A stretch of 64,000 bases of DNA, from positions 6,076,001 to 6,140,000 of the forward strand of contig JAOVFP010000006.1 in NCBI GenBank assembly GCA_025738555.1. Direction: 5' to 3'. The notes under the pieces are model-generated. The model worked only from the letters and a program-made list of their open reading frames with translations, was not told where the DNA came from and searched no databases. This document shows positions 24,924 through 37,263 of the stretch, one piece after another; the first letter of the stretch is position 1, and the number at the start of each line of letters is the position of its first letter. This stretch comes from Cyathus striatus. Taxonomy: Eukaryota; Basidiomycota; Agaricomycetes; Agaricales; Nidulariaceae. The position numbers and the translations under genes are program-made.

Positions 24924-26652
24924 TTATGAACATGTGAGGCTGTTGGCTCTAACTGTTCACATGTTGATCTTTCATGGTCATATTACATGTTGGATCGGTT
25001 GAATCGGCAGCGATTGAGATACTTTTATGGATGTGCGAGGGCTGCTGGCTCCTCGTTGTTCGTAAATCTGTCTTTACTAGTGATATTGCCTGCATCGGTG
25101 CCAGGATATCCATTTCATCGTATGCCTTCCTTTTCCCTTCCTTCTCCCCTTTTCCTTCCATTCTCACCCTCACACAGGACCTCCTTGCAGCAATTGAATT
25201 GAATGCACAAAGCGTGGAAACTACATCACAACGATCACATCCCAATACCGTACGAAACAATCCTTCCTCGGGAGCATCCTTGGCTCCTCCGGTGTCGACT
25301 TTATCAAGAGCATGACCCCATCGAGCGACACGCCGAGCTCGTATTTTCCGAGACTCTATACGAAAAGCATTGTTAGGGATCGTGTATTCGGGGGATTGGT
25401 TGACCCTCATAAAGAAGCGTATGTCCCTTCCTTTCTCTTCACTTTAAGATAAAGCTAACGGTGTTCATAGACTTAATATGCGCACAATAATATAAATATA
25501 CCAACCCCTCTTCTCATGCCTCACAGCGGCAAATACAGCCCACCCGGAAGGCTATGGCCCTGCACTTCCGCGGTGGGGCCTGTTTGGGCGCGGGGTGTGT
25601 GTATTCTTAATATGATTCTGGGGTGGCTGGGCACGCTCGTAGAACTGTTTGGGTATCGTGGCGAACGTGCGAGGGGGCTGTGGTTGTTGATGCGCGCTGG
25701 GGGGTGAAAGGGGAGTGGTGCGCCCGGTATCGCCACTCGTGGGTCGAGCTTCGTTTTTCGTTTTCTTCCTTTTTCATTTTTGTTCATCTCCACGTCTTCC
25801 TTCACCGCTTCCACCCCCTCACCTTTTTATCTTCACATCTCCAGCTCTTCCTCTTCTCCCTCTTCACTTTTCTTGCCGTCGTCCTCCTTCCTCCCCTCCT
25901 CTCTCTCCCCCTCTCCCCATTCCGAAGGCGTCCTAAGATAAATATACGACGTGGCCCGGCTCATCTCCCACATCATCCTCTCGCCTCACGTTCAAAAGTG
26001 TAGATATTGATGTTGCGCAGAGGATTTTAGAGTGGGGGGTGCTTGGCGTCTGGATACGACAGTCTACTTTAGGTTGAGGCTTTTCAGGCGGGTCGTACCT
26101 TTAGCGTACTCTGTGTCCTTAGAGTTGGAATATCGAGAGTCGTAGGCAACGAGTTCGGAGCGTGGTTGTCGTTCGTCATCTACCAGATGTATGTATTGTG
26201 GGTGTTGGTGTATGTGGGGTGGTGTCATATTGGGGTCCGATCGTTGCTTTTACGTTGGATTTGCTCTGCTGACTTCATTCGAGAGGATAAGCGAAGGGGT
26301 GTTATCATCTGGCTACGACCCCTGAATGGGAACGTATTCGCCGTTTCGTAGTTCGGTTTGAGTTCGGTTGCCGTAGGACGCACTGAAAACTGTGCTTTTC
26401 ATTTCATTTCATCTCCATACCTCGTTATATACATGCTGTTGTTCAAACTTCACCTGACTCTCTTACCTCGCTGCATACATAAGTAGTGTACACACAGTCT
26501 GTGAGTACCAGTTTTCACTCTACCCCCAACTTTGTCTCTACAATGAGCTCATTGGGATAGTTTCTTTGTGGAGAGGATACTGCCTAGTAAATATCCTCTT
26601 CCACAACATGTCTATTCAGGTAGGGGATATGTCAATGCACTAGAGAACCCCT

Positions 26653-26697
26653 AGAAGCTTAAAGAGGAATCAAGAATAAACACCTCTTTAAGCTTCT
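26653..26697. other. Conserved 15-bp hairpin in family R
   Basis: Arms 26653-26667 (AGAAGCTTAAAGAGG) and 26683-26697 are perfect complements with a 15-nt loop. The corresponding site in copy C (about 48981-49015) keeps the hairpin with a shortened loop and one change. It could be a terminator, an RNA structure or the trace of a tiny inverted-repeat insertion. Function is unknown. Confidence 0.5.
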
Positions 26698-27562
26698 GGA
26701 GTTTCCACAGTGCGTTAATATATCACTTATCTGAATAGTCATGTCAACGAAACTATAGCCTACTATAGCTCTTAATAGTATTTATTGTTGTTCACACTTT
26801 CAGCTTGTGGTTTACCTGCAATAAAACAACTTGTTCAGTCTTATATGTTCGATCGTCATTCTCACTGGTATCTACCAGCTCTAGGTATGAATTAGAATAG
26901 GCATCCACCAGAGTCTGGAGCAGCTCCACACTGTCTAAAGAAAGTTCAATCTACGGAACAAGAAACTAATAAGAATATATTGAATGATTTCTCGTACTTA
27001 TACTTGTATCAATTTCCTTTTAAACGAAGAAAATGGAATTCGAGTCGGTCGAACGTCCGTTCGGCTTGCGACGTCCTAACGTGTTCAAGCAAGTTGTTAG
27101 CGAGATAATGAGACCGTTGGAAACATAACGTCGATAGTAAAACTTTGAGATGAGTTCTAGGCAAGTCCTGAGAACGTTTGGAGCTGTAACATCGTGTAGA
27201 GTTGAGTTTGAGACGGTAGAAAGCGAGATATAAGTGAGAATGACTGAAATATGAAAGAGACAACCAATATAATATGTTGTTGAGTGGGGGATAAATTCAC
27301 TAAAGTTTCAATAAGCTAGATACAGGCTTTTATAAGAGAATAAATCGAGTATACTACTTAACAAGGTATAGTTCTACCACGTAAATTAGGGAATGTCGGA
27401 CCGTATAATAGACGTAAGTTTTTGAGAGACACGGAACTGTGGTTCGAGCTGAGAAAATAAATTTTCAAAGGGATTCTGGGGTGGGGAGACTCGGTTGTTG
27501 CAGGAGTGCCAAATTCGGTATAATGTCGGGGGTTTCTTGCACTACTTTAGCGTGGGATAGAC

Positions 27563-30350
27563 CATGAGGCCAATAAATGAACGAGAGGGGTTTGTTGTGG
27601 GCCGTGAAGTGCTTACATAATATTCACGGGCGGCTGGCACCAGTGACCAGTGTTTGTACTTGGGTAGTTCAACCCGGTCTTTTAGTGCGTGGACACTAAT
27701 TCAATTCCATCGCCTCATCCTCTTGTCACAGTAAGGCTAGACTCTGCATCTCTAGCTGACGTCTCCTTACGCAAGGTTCAAGGAAGAAATAGGAACTACG
27801 ACTACACGTTCCTTCTCTTCCCGCACCTGGTATGTATTAGTCGATCTTCGTGCTATTGACTGACTTGTTCCTCTTTCTCTCACACCAGAGTTGTCTGCTA
27901 AATCTTTGCCATGTCCTTCACTGGGTTCTTTCATCTGTAGTTTTGAGTTACCCGCCCTCCCTAGCCACAGCATTTTCAGTAACTTTGTATTTGTACTGTT
28001 TATTTCTCCCTTTCTCTCACGTTCTCGACTCGATCTTTTTCACGCTTACACTACGTTTAATTTTCTCTATCCTCGCGTCTGCTTATCGTTATGTGCGCAA
28101 TACAAGTGTTTAGCGGTGTCGAGGAGCATCATATCATCAGCGGATGTTACCTCCCCACGTGCTGCTCCTAACTCTTGGTGTGAGAGTGTTTTCGATTGGA
28201 TGACTCTGACTAAATACGACACTCTCATCCATTTCCTTCAATATATGATATCAAAACAAAACGATCAAACGGAACATATATTACATGAATTAGACGGCAT
28301 ACCCTTCATCCCATCTCAAATTCCTACTCTCTTGCAACAAACGAGTCCTCCACTCTAATCGTAGTAAGACTGATACTATGTACACCCTCATATGAATCTC
28401 GTAACGCCTGCTTCCTTACATGCAGCACAACACGACAAGCTAACACTGAGTGTACAGCTCGCTGAGGACTGCATTCATTGATTTCAGACCCACTTCATTT
28501 ATTGTGGAGAAGAAATTTCTTACATGGCTAGTAACACGGCATATTGTGGCTAAAGACATTTGGGTAAGAAGCATTCGAGGAATATAATATGAAGTACCGT
28601 ACCAGCTTCAAGCCCACTGTAATATTTGCCAGATAAAATACTTCCTCGAATATCAGTACCTCATGCGGTAGAAGTGTGAGGTAAAGATGGACTTACTGAA
28701 TATATAAATATAATACACAGCTCCATCTCGATATACTACTCTCGTGAGATGACTGTGTCCACCGTATTTATCTTCTCTCATTAGTACGGAGTCTTCTTGG
28801 CTGAAAGTGGGCGGAGAGTTTCACTTACAAGCTTGAAAAGCCGGTAGGAGCATGCACGCCGTTATGACTACACTCCCAGTTCCACCATCAACCCCTTCAA
28901 TAATTGGTCCCCAAAGAAAGAACACACGACATACTAGTATCGAACGCCAAAAAACACGCCCACGCAACCACAATAATTTTGCTCTCTTGCGTGTTAAAAC
29001 ACCCCTGCACTACAGAGCTAGGAAGTACGTCTTGTAGTTCAACTTTTCCCTTATCAGACTTTCAAAAAGTTCAAAATAGAACTTTGACGTACATTTCAGT
29101 GACTTCAGAAATAAAGCGAGACATATACAGCATGGAACCACTAACACTCCTATGTAAATGGATATTAGAAAAACGCTTGAGCGTCTCGTCCTCAGGAGGA
29201 CCACCCAGGTGCGAAGTGCAAGGAGCACTGAATGATTCATGAAATTATAGGTCAGCTGGTAGAGATCAAAAGCGAACATTTACTTTCGCCGATGAGAAAT
29301 CCGGCTGTAATTAGCCCTAATAATAAAGACTCATTAATAACACCTTTAGAAAACTATCCCCCTAGAAACAGAAGTGGAATGGGGAGGAACATACAAGTAG
29401 CCACAGAAACTCTTTGCTGACACTGCTTCGCACTTGAATTAGATGAAATCTGAGCTTCTCGTTCATTTCAACGTCAGTCAACTACAGCGCAAGTAAAGGG
29501 AGTGCGCACTGATAATCACAGCAAAAATCTCGACAAATGGCAAGAATCGAGTAAGCAAGTAAAGGAACTTTACAATTGACCAGTGCGAGGGCCAGAAATA
29601 TGTTATTTCAAGGTTGGAGGTTAGGGCATAGTCGTATAGCTTTCCTCTTGAGTTTAATAGAAGTGAAAGGAAGCCAGGTGAAAGGGAACGTACTAGGATT
29701 GACAAACTACATACTGTGCAATCAATGCAAAAGTATTAGAATGGGGATGGGTAGAAATGACGGAGGACAGACTTGTCAGGTACTACGTAGTATCGGTACG
29801 GACACAGTAAGTGTTCAGTTGCAAAAATATAGAAAACAAAACAACACACACTGGCGATAGGATTCATCTCCTTCTCCGAAGCTGCAATATCCCTCAATGA
29901 CATATCTTTTAATGCTGATTAAATCTTCGTATAATAAATAAGAGGAAAATGAAATGAAATGAAAGGGGGAGTCCTAACTGACGTTCTTCTTGGTACATAT
30001 ACTTATAAGTACTTCGCCTTTCATGGCGGCTCCATCCGATACAATGCTCCTTTTCTTGATGCCGCGTGCCGCGGCGTGTGTGATAGGCATCGGACGTGGA
30101 TATCTTGACACCGTTGTATAATTCCTTGATTAGTTATCTTCGAATCTCACAGTGAGCGCTGGTGATCGACAGTTGGTCGATAGGTTTGTTTTATTTCGGG
30201 ACATGATATCGCCGCTTTTACCATGTGATTCGTGTATCTGTGCATACATATGGAGTTCAGGAAGGATTGCAGGAGGATAAAAATGATGAATAGCAAATAT
30301 CATAGTGCGTACGTCTATAGGGCGGAGCAAGGGCGCAGACACCGAACGGG
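27563..30350. other. No gene recognised
   Basis: A 155-codon plus frame at 27891-28358 (end sense SWCESVFDWMTLTKYDTLIHFLQYM) looks mildly protein-like but opens without ATG and matches nothing I know. The frames at 28852-29860 are overlapping and unsupported. Confidence 0.35.
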
Positions 30351-30356
30351 CCCGTA

Positions 30357-30512
30357 AGGGGCTGCGCCATGTATCCCGTGGCTATCTAGGGAAATTAGAC
30401 GATTGGGACATAGAACTAGGAACTTAATTTTATGTACTGCGAAAATACATTACATACTCCACAGACCATGCACACGCTCTCGATATAAATACAAAGAAAG
30501 TTAGGTACTACA
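30357..30512 (+). repeat. Direct repeat, left copy (partner 44070-44229)
   Basis: About 155 bp starting GGGGCTGCGCCATGTA and ending near AATACAAAGAAAG matches 44070-44229 in the same orientation with few changes. A third, partial copy starts near 44259. The two outer copies bracket the hAT-like copy 2 plus the transposase/retroelement nest. Confidence 0.7.
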
Positions 30513-30714
30513 GTGCCATCAGCGACTTCTCAACATCTGATTTGGCAGGGAGCCATCATTTTTGGTAATACTTGAACTACATTTTTTTAATTTGTCCTGT
30601 CACCTTGTAAACACGTTTAATTGCATTGGATAGAGTAGTTCTAACTGTGGTGTGCTTCCCAAGTCGATTGGACAAGAAAATTTTTCGGGCAGCTGGAAAA
30701 ATGAAACATGACAT

Positions 30715-30758
30715 ATTATGTAATATTTATATACCATATATGGTATATATTACATAAT
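30715..30758. other. 44-bp near-perfect AT palindrome
   Basis: The sequence centred on ACCATATATGGT reads nearly the same on both strands for 44 bp, with a single extra-base discrepancy. It may form a cruciform. No gene is attached to it. Confidence 0.5.
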
Positions 30759-31640
30759 CAAAGTACCTCACTTCTAAGCCCGAGCAATAATATTGATGTC
30801 CATCCAAACGCTTTGAGGTATACGGCGGTGTGAAGTATATTTCTTTACTGCGTAAGCAGCCTGTCGGATATTAAGTCCAATTCTAAGAAGGTATCAGAGT
30901 CATAACAAAAGTCCAGGCCAAGGAGCATAATTATTAGTGCTTACTGGTAGGCACTCATGTACCGCCAACAGGGCCGTCAACTTTTCGAGTTACCGGTAAC
31001 TCGAATGGAACTCGACTGGAACTCGACTGGAACTTAACTTAGGAACTTACCTGTAACTCGAAAAATGTAAACTGTATGGTATATCACAGACATTCTAACA
31101 CTACTATGGATTGCTAGATTAATGATCACTCACTATTGCGCTTCCGCGCTCATTGTTTCCCACGCCCCTGAATGTCGATCATTAATTTGATCTGATGCCT
31201 CTACCTCTATCAAATTAATCAATGAGTGCCGCGCGTTGTTTCCGCGGCGCGTTTGATCGCATTCATGTGCCTCGTCATCGTCATAAACAGTGAGTACCCA
31301 TTATTTTCATTTCTGGTCGAATTCTTGGGCGATTCCTCTCAATTTTTTTTTGTGAATATGAATGTATACTAAATGCTTTGACAGTACAGCTAAATTACTT
31401 ATGAAATAGTATGAAAAGCTGCAATTATTATTATTCATATAATATTTTTTATAAGCACAGTACATGATGTTTATACAACTAAGACATTATATTACATACA
31501 AAATAACTAACTTCACACCACAAAAAAAAATCACAGGAAGAATTCAAAAAGTGAGAGAAGAATGCACAAAATACGTGCTCACTGTTGAGCATGATGATGG
31601 AAGAAGTGCGACGCGATCACCATCAATGCATCAGAAGCGA

Positions 31641-32625
31641 TAGTCTCGCTTGCCATCCCCTCCTGATTGGGACACATCCTAAAAAGGATTTCCCAACGTG
31701 AGGGTCTGGGCCACTTCAAAGGAAGAACGGGGGGGGTCGAACTTCGGTCAACTCCGAAGTTTTTGATGGATTATGTAACACTCAGTTGGCACCTTACCGA
31801 TCGCATTTGTATCGCATCGCTATCTTATCCATATGTTTACTTCCCTCCACCTGCTTTACTGAACTATGCATGGCTACAATACTCGTCGATGGCCATCTGG
31901 AATGGAATTCAGTAGTGATTTTGAAGAATCATCTGCAATAGAAAGCTCTCCAGCTCAAGATCTTTATGATACTTCTAGCCCAGTTCCAGAAGTTATCTCT
32001 GGCCAATCTCCTTTGTCAAGTGACAATGAAATCATTGGAATACATTTCAATGAAATGTCAGATCAACCTGATGATCTTGAAGAAGATGACTTTGAATTTA
32101 TGCTGCCAGACTCTTCAAAGGCATGCCAACCAGCTATGACATTAGAACACAAGACCTGGCTTGCACTACAGTGGATCTCAAGTGTTCCTCATTTCTCGCT
32201 TCCTATATTCCTCCATACACTATTGTGTAGTGGGGGAGGGAGTGAAGGGAGGAATGAGTGCACCAGTAGTTGTTAATCTTGCTGCTTTGGAGCGAGGAGG
32301 GGTAACAGTAGTGTTTTCATCCCAGTTAGAGGGGAGCCTTCGCTTTAGGACATGTTTATTGTTCAAAGGAGTGTGTGTATTCATGATAAAGAATAAAATA
32401 TGAAGTTTAAGCATTACGTGAGTGGAATGCGCGAGAATACGATAATGCATACGCATTCGGAACGGTCAGTTCAGCGCGCGACGATGCTTATATAATCCAT
32501 CAAAGGCTTCGGAATTGACCGAAGTTTGACCCCCCCCGTTCTTCCTTTGAAGTGGCCCAGACCCTCACATTGAGAAATCCTTTTTAGAATGTGTCCCAAT
32601 CGGGAGGGGATGGCAAGCGAGACTA
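31641..32625. mobile_element. 985-bp Mutator-like element with ~132-bp inverted repeats
   Basis: Both ends start TAGTCTCGCTTGCCATCCCC and match as inverted repeats for about 132 bp, with roughly nine to ten mismatches. A perfect 9-bp duplication CAGAAGCGA flanks it (31632-31640 and 32626-32634). Copy 1 of the host element reads through the site near 22201-22213. Long inverted repeats plus a 9-bp duplication fit MULEs. It is too short for a transposase and carries one open frame. Confidence 0.85.
31866..32276 (+). CDS. Unrecognised 136-codon ORF inside the Mutator-like element
   Basis: The frame starts with ATG 31866 and ends at TAA 32274-32276. The first 95 residues are acidic and serine-rich (DFEESSAIESSPAQ, then DDLEEDDFEFMLPDSS), typical of a disordered N-terminus, followed by TLEHKTWLALQWI. 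The tail looks non-coding. It may be the first exon of a gene captured by the element or the remnant of a transposon protein. I cannot name it. Confidence 0.3.
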   Translation: MHGYNTRRWPSGMEFSSDFEESSAIESSPAQDLYDTSSPVPEVISGQSPLSSDNEIIGIHFNEMSDQPDDLEEDDFEFMLPDSSKACQPAMTLEHKTWLALQWISSVPHFSLPIFLHTLLCSGGGSEGRNECTSSC

Positions 32626-35600
32626 CAGAAGCGAGTGGAATGATCAGGGATTTGATGGATGATATGATGGCGCTATTTTTACACATCCGCGGCGGCATGG
32701 GTGGGCGTGGGAAACAACGAGCTAAGGGATCGCGACAACAATGAGTACAATCATAAAGTATGGGTTTTTTGGTATGGAACTTGAGGAACTTAAGTTAGAC
32801 ACTCGACTGGAACTTAAGTGGAACTCGAATGGAACTCGACTCAAATTCGAGTGGAGTCGAGTGGCATTTATCACTCGAAGGTAACTTGATGGTAACTTAA
32901 CTGACACTTGTATTTAGCATAAGTGAGGAACTTAACTCCACTCGACTAACACTCGAATAAAATTATAAGTGAGAAACTCGACTCCACTCGATAGAACTTA
33001 ACTTTCACTCAAAAAAAATAAGCAAGAAACTCGACTCCACTCAATGGAACTTAACTTTTGCTCAAAAAAACAAGCGAGAAACTTAACTTTACGCTAGGGA
33101 ACTTAACTTTTACTTGAAAAATAAGCAAGTTCTACAATTGTATTGTATGGAGTACCCTACAATAATACATACAGTAGTTTGTGTTATTTCCCGCCCCCCC
33201 GCCCATTCTTTCCCACGCCCATAATTCAATGTTTACTCATTTCCCAGCATACTCATTGTTGCGCGCACCTCCGCTCGTTATTTCCCACGCTTCCGCTTAA
33301 CATATCGCGCCTACATACTTTCGCGCTCAATGTTTCCCACACTCTGCTCATTGTCACCCATACCTCCGCTCATAATTTCCCACGCCTCCGCTTAACATTC
33401 GCGCTTACATACCTTCATGTTCAATGTTTCCTATGCTCTTTTCTGTTGTCCGCCATCGCACTTACAATTTCCCATGCTTCCGCCTTTCATTAATTTGTTA
33501 AGTTTTCCTCCAATATATTAATGTATACTGTATACATTATAGAAGGTATTTATTGAGCAACGTCTGAATTATAAAGTTTTCAACATTATTCCACTGTTTA
33601 CAGGTGTCCGCATTCTCAGTTAAAATTTTCCCACGCTTCCGCTATCATTCTAACCTCTAGTCATTCTATCCCGCCCTCCCGCTCATGATTTCCCACGCCT
33701 CCGCTTATAATTTCCGTTGTTTACTGCTGTCTGCATTCCTACTCAACATTTTCACACGCTTCCGCTATCATTCTTCGAAAATCTGGCTGAAGTGAAAGTA
33801 CACGCTGCATGCAGCAGTCCATTGGCCGAGAGTGGTCTTCATCATCCATATCAGAAACACCTCGCGCATTCATTGCAGAATTACCCGAACCTTCGATCTC
33901 ATCTTGTTTGGATCGAGCCTCTTTTACTGCAGCTTCACATGCAGCCTGTGACAACTTACAGGTTTTGCAAATTCCAACTATGTTATTTCCGTGTTTTCTT
34001 TCAAGAACTGAAAGTAAACCACGTTCACGCAACACCTGTTCCATCCCTTTTGGTCGCCCAGCAAGTGAATTACCATCTTTATTGATGCCTGTATAATCTG
34101 GTGGAAAAACCATTGACTGCACGGTGCTGTTTAATGGATTTATGGTGTCATGCATAATTGGTTGCTGACCACCTGGTCCTCGGTTCATTTTGTGTGCGAG
34201 TAAAGCATCTGAAGCAAATGCTTCATGTGCTGAGGAGCAGTCAAATATGAAGACCGCAACACCATTCGGAAATTTGGTGTTGAATATATCAATTGCATCT
34301 TTTGTCTGAAAGTAGAGTGTCAGTTGTTGAATACTTTTACTATAGTAATAAAATAATACCTGAGAAATTAGCTGACTCATATCCCACCATGGGTCATAAT
34401 TTGATCCAGGATATATTATGCGATGTGCATCAAAGCTATTGAGTCGATATGATGAAAATGGAGTAGGTGGGGGAGGAGGAACCCATCCGTACTCTTGCTC
34501 TCTCAATGTTCTTCCTGATGCAACAGTTGGCTTCTTCGCACTTTTGCTCTTTCTCTTGGCTTTTTGTGTCATATTTGTATTCCCAGTCACCATTGCATCA
34601 TTTTCGACTGCAGGTGATGATATTGGTGGTGGTATTGGACGCTCAGGCAACAACATCTGAGCAGCAATTTCTTCTGGGGAGAGAGCAAGTCGACCACAAG
34701 CTTCAATAATGAATTCGGAAACATGAACAATTCGCCCACGGCCTTTACTTCGCAGTGGTTGCTGTCCATTGCGTATCCAGATGTAATTATCAAGATCATT
34801 AGCATGAAAGCATGTTTCATCGTGGAATATCGGGTAGTGGACCTTCTGGCCATCACTAATATTTGGTTCTATCTGAACTAAATCATCTCCTTCATATGTA
34901 TTGGAAAATCTGTAATATATATATATTAGCTACAAGCTAAATATTACAAATAGAATGACAAACAGGAGGACTTGGTTATGAACATAATTTAAAAACTCAT
35001 CACGAGAGAGTTGTACATCTGGACGTTCATGTCCATCAACATATACACCTTTTTTGACATGAGACATTCGGAATCCAAGCCTTTTCAACCACGAAACGGA
35101 AGTGGTTAAGCAAATGGTATCTTCAATACCAAGGTTTGGGAAGAGGAATTCGTTTATGTAGCGCCAAAGTTTAGGTGCACTCAGCTATAATCAATGTTCA
35201 GGATCTGAAATAATTTAAAAGGACAATATATATACTCTACCGTTGAATCCCCCTTTATTGATTGGCACCTCTCCTTTCAACCAGTTTTGTATCGCAGAGT
35301 TGACATTTGGGTGGTCCAAATATGATTTGTGGTATGCACCTTTACCTTGTGTGTTCTCGGGAAGTTGACCAGTTTTCAGAACATGCAAGGCCATTGAGCG
35401 AAGTGTGCATGCAAAATATTTGCTTCGACAGCAACGCGATACTACTGAATTGCTCGCATCAGTTGCAGGCCGGATAGATGAAACCCTTTTCTTAAGTTTG
35501 TGTCGAATTTGGCGCGATGCACTTTTTATTTGATTTTGAAGATTGGTGCGCTCAATTGTAAGTTTCAATCGTAGGTCATTGTACTGAGAAATTGCCTCGA

Positions 35601-36524
35601 GATCTAGCATCTTCCGTGCTGTATTAGCATTCACAAGAATATTCTTTTTCTTGCAGTACTCACTCTTGAGTTGTTGCACATGCAGGGACAGCCTATTGTG
35701 CATACGGACAAATTCACTATCGGAAAGTTCACAGACATGTGAATTTGTGGTGTTATTTTCAGCCTCGGAGGTGTTGGAGATCGTATCTGAGTCATTGCAA
35801 TCCTCAACCACATTTTGAGAGCTTTGACATGTATTCTGAGACAGGAAAACACGAAGTAAGAACTAAAATAATACAAGAATGAATTAATACCACACCCACC
35901 TCCGTACTATTAAATTCAGCAATAGAAGCATCATCTGGATCATCTGTAGACATAATTAATGACTCACTTAACAATAAATATATTATCACTCACCATCAAT
36001 TATACTTCTGGTTTCTGACTCTAGGGTTGGGGAAATGGACGAGACTGGGTCAGTGGATGGCTGAGCAGTGAATGGGACTACTGCTATATCGTCACTTGGA
36101 GGAGAAGAGACTGTGTGTATATCTAACTGTAACATATATAAATGTAGGGAATTGAGTTGGAAGCAAAAAAAAAATTGACGTACATTCTCGCTGGTATTGA
36201 CCATTAACAATTCTTCTTCTGTACATACATCCTGGGACTGCGCGAGGTTAAACTTCGACGGTTTAACCTAATAGGTTGCCCAGAAAATATTCAAACTCAT
36301 TGTCAAATGGGAAGAGTGTTTATTACCTTGAATATGGATGCGATCGATGGCTGCATTTGAATAGCACGAGCTTTTTTTGTTTTGCCATTGGTATTTCTCC
36401 AGTCAGTTGTGCGAGCTGTCTTCTTTAGACGCTCAGGAAGTATATCAGCATTTTCATGCCTATCCTTTCGCTTTATCAGCTGGAAAAAATAGTAAATTAA
36501 TGAGTACTTATTCCTGAAAGTTAT

Positions 36525-36897
36525 TGTTAGGATTTCGTCCTTTATCTAATCTTTTATCTAATCATATCTTATCTATGTCATGTGATAGTCACATGACCTA
36601 CAATGCGGACACCATGCGTATCAACATATGTTACTCATCATAACTGTGGGCACAGTTGCACAGTTCGGCCATACATATTACATGAGTTCTTAATGTAGAA
36701 GCACAGTAACATGCATTGTAGTGTAGGTTAACAGACATGCAATTACTTCATGGTTCTTTTCTATAAATACGGTCTTTCTAGTCAGTAGTTTGTTATTCTT
36801 GTGCTAGTTTATTCCAGATTAGCAATAAGACTCACTTCTCTCTCATGTTCGAGTGTTTAAGTTTGGCTTCGAGTATTTTGCTCGTCTGTCGCTAACA
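36525..36897 (+). repeat. 5' LTR
   Basis: 373 bp, aligned without gaps to the 3' LTR with five substitutions at four sites. Each of those sites is explained by one ancestral CG that became TG or CA in one or both copies. It carries a TATAAATA box and the sequence complementary to the primer site. Confidence 0.95.
36762..36769 (+). promoter_or_regulatory. TATA box of the LTR promoter
   Basis: TATAAATA lies about 30 bp upstream of ATTCTTGTGCT (36795-36805), the spacing expected if transcription starts at or near 36795. The same arrangement is in the 3' LTR. Confidence 0.6.
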
Positions 36898-36899
36898 AA

Positions 36900-36910
36900 A
36901 GCACAAGAAT
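36900..36910 (+). promoter_or_regulatory. Self-complementary primer-binding site
   Basis: AGCACAAGAAT starts two bases after the 5' LTR and is the exact reverse complement of 36795-36805 in the LTR, just where a TATA-directed transcript should begin. In Tf1 and the related sushi elements an 11-nt site of this kind pairs with the 5' end of the element's own RNA, which is cleaved to prime reverse transcription. The length and placement match that mechanism. I did not compare the site with tRNA 3' ends. Confidence 0.65.
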
Positions 36911-37263
36911 CTACCTCATTCCTCGACCCCGAACTTCTCTTCTCCTGCTGAACCCCGGCAAAACTTATTCTCCATACCTCGTTCCCCATCTTGGACCTCT
37001 TGGACCAGACATACACTCCATTTGATAGACTTGATCGTTGTACTTGGAAGTACGAGAGGACCGGTGTAACGTTGAGCCCGACACTGTCCGAATTACCGAT
37101 CATCTAAGGCCCTCTGCCTTAAGTTTGGCACGGCACCAGTGACTGGGGAGGCTACCACGTGTTGCCCCAGCTGGTTCTATCTGCAAGAAAGTGTGCGTGA
37201 AACTTAGGACATCTCGCTAGTTTCCGAGCATCCTCAAGAGCTTCTGTTACTTCGTCTATCACG

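Larger units (their letters stand above)
20040..27562 (+). repeat. Family R copy B, split by a 3.4-kb hAT-like element
   Basis: Segments 20290-21554 and 24924-27562 are collinear with the uninterrupted copy C (46007-49872). They show high nucleotide similarity and share a right end at GTGGGATAGAC. Protein-like remnants recur in both copies: IRKALLGIVYSGDWLTLIKK near 25340-25420 (plus) and, on the minus strand at about 27009-27263 and 26850-26960, SQDLPRTHLKVLLSTL and YLELVDTSENDDRTY. No frame is long enough to be a working gene. The parental element is unidentified. Confidence 0.7.
30969..33778. mobile_element. hAT-like element, copy 2, right end lost
   Basis: The left end is CAGGGCCGTCAACTTTTCGA, and the sequence is collinear with copy 1 (21555 onward) at about 90% by eye, including the AACTCGA subterminal repeats and the TTTCCC minisatellite. 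It contains a 985-bp Mutator-like insertion (31641-32625). It stops abruptly near 33775-33780, where the truncated DDE transposase gene begins. No right terminal repeat or target duplication is visible, so this copy was truncated by the event that created that junction. Confidence 0.75.

Noticed and set aside
25516..26003. Open frames with hydrophobic and proline-rich sense (also at 47975-48349)
   Set aside because: They arise from a C/T-rich tract of family R and are read in different frames in copies B and C.
27891..28358. 155-codon plus frame as a gene
   Set aside because: Opens without ATG, first half is C/T-rich repeat-like sequence, and no family resemblance; only noted in the intergenic entry.
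33809..34096. Plus-strand ORF opposite the DDE transposase (also 33717-34085)
   Set aside because: Antisense shadows of exon 10 of the transposase gene, which has clear family motifs on the minus strand.
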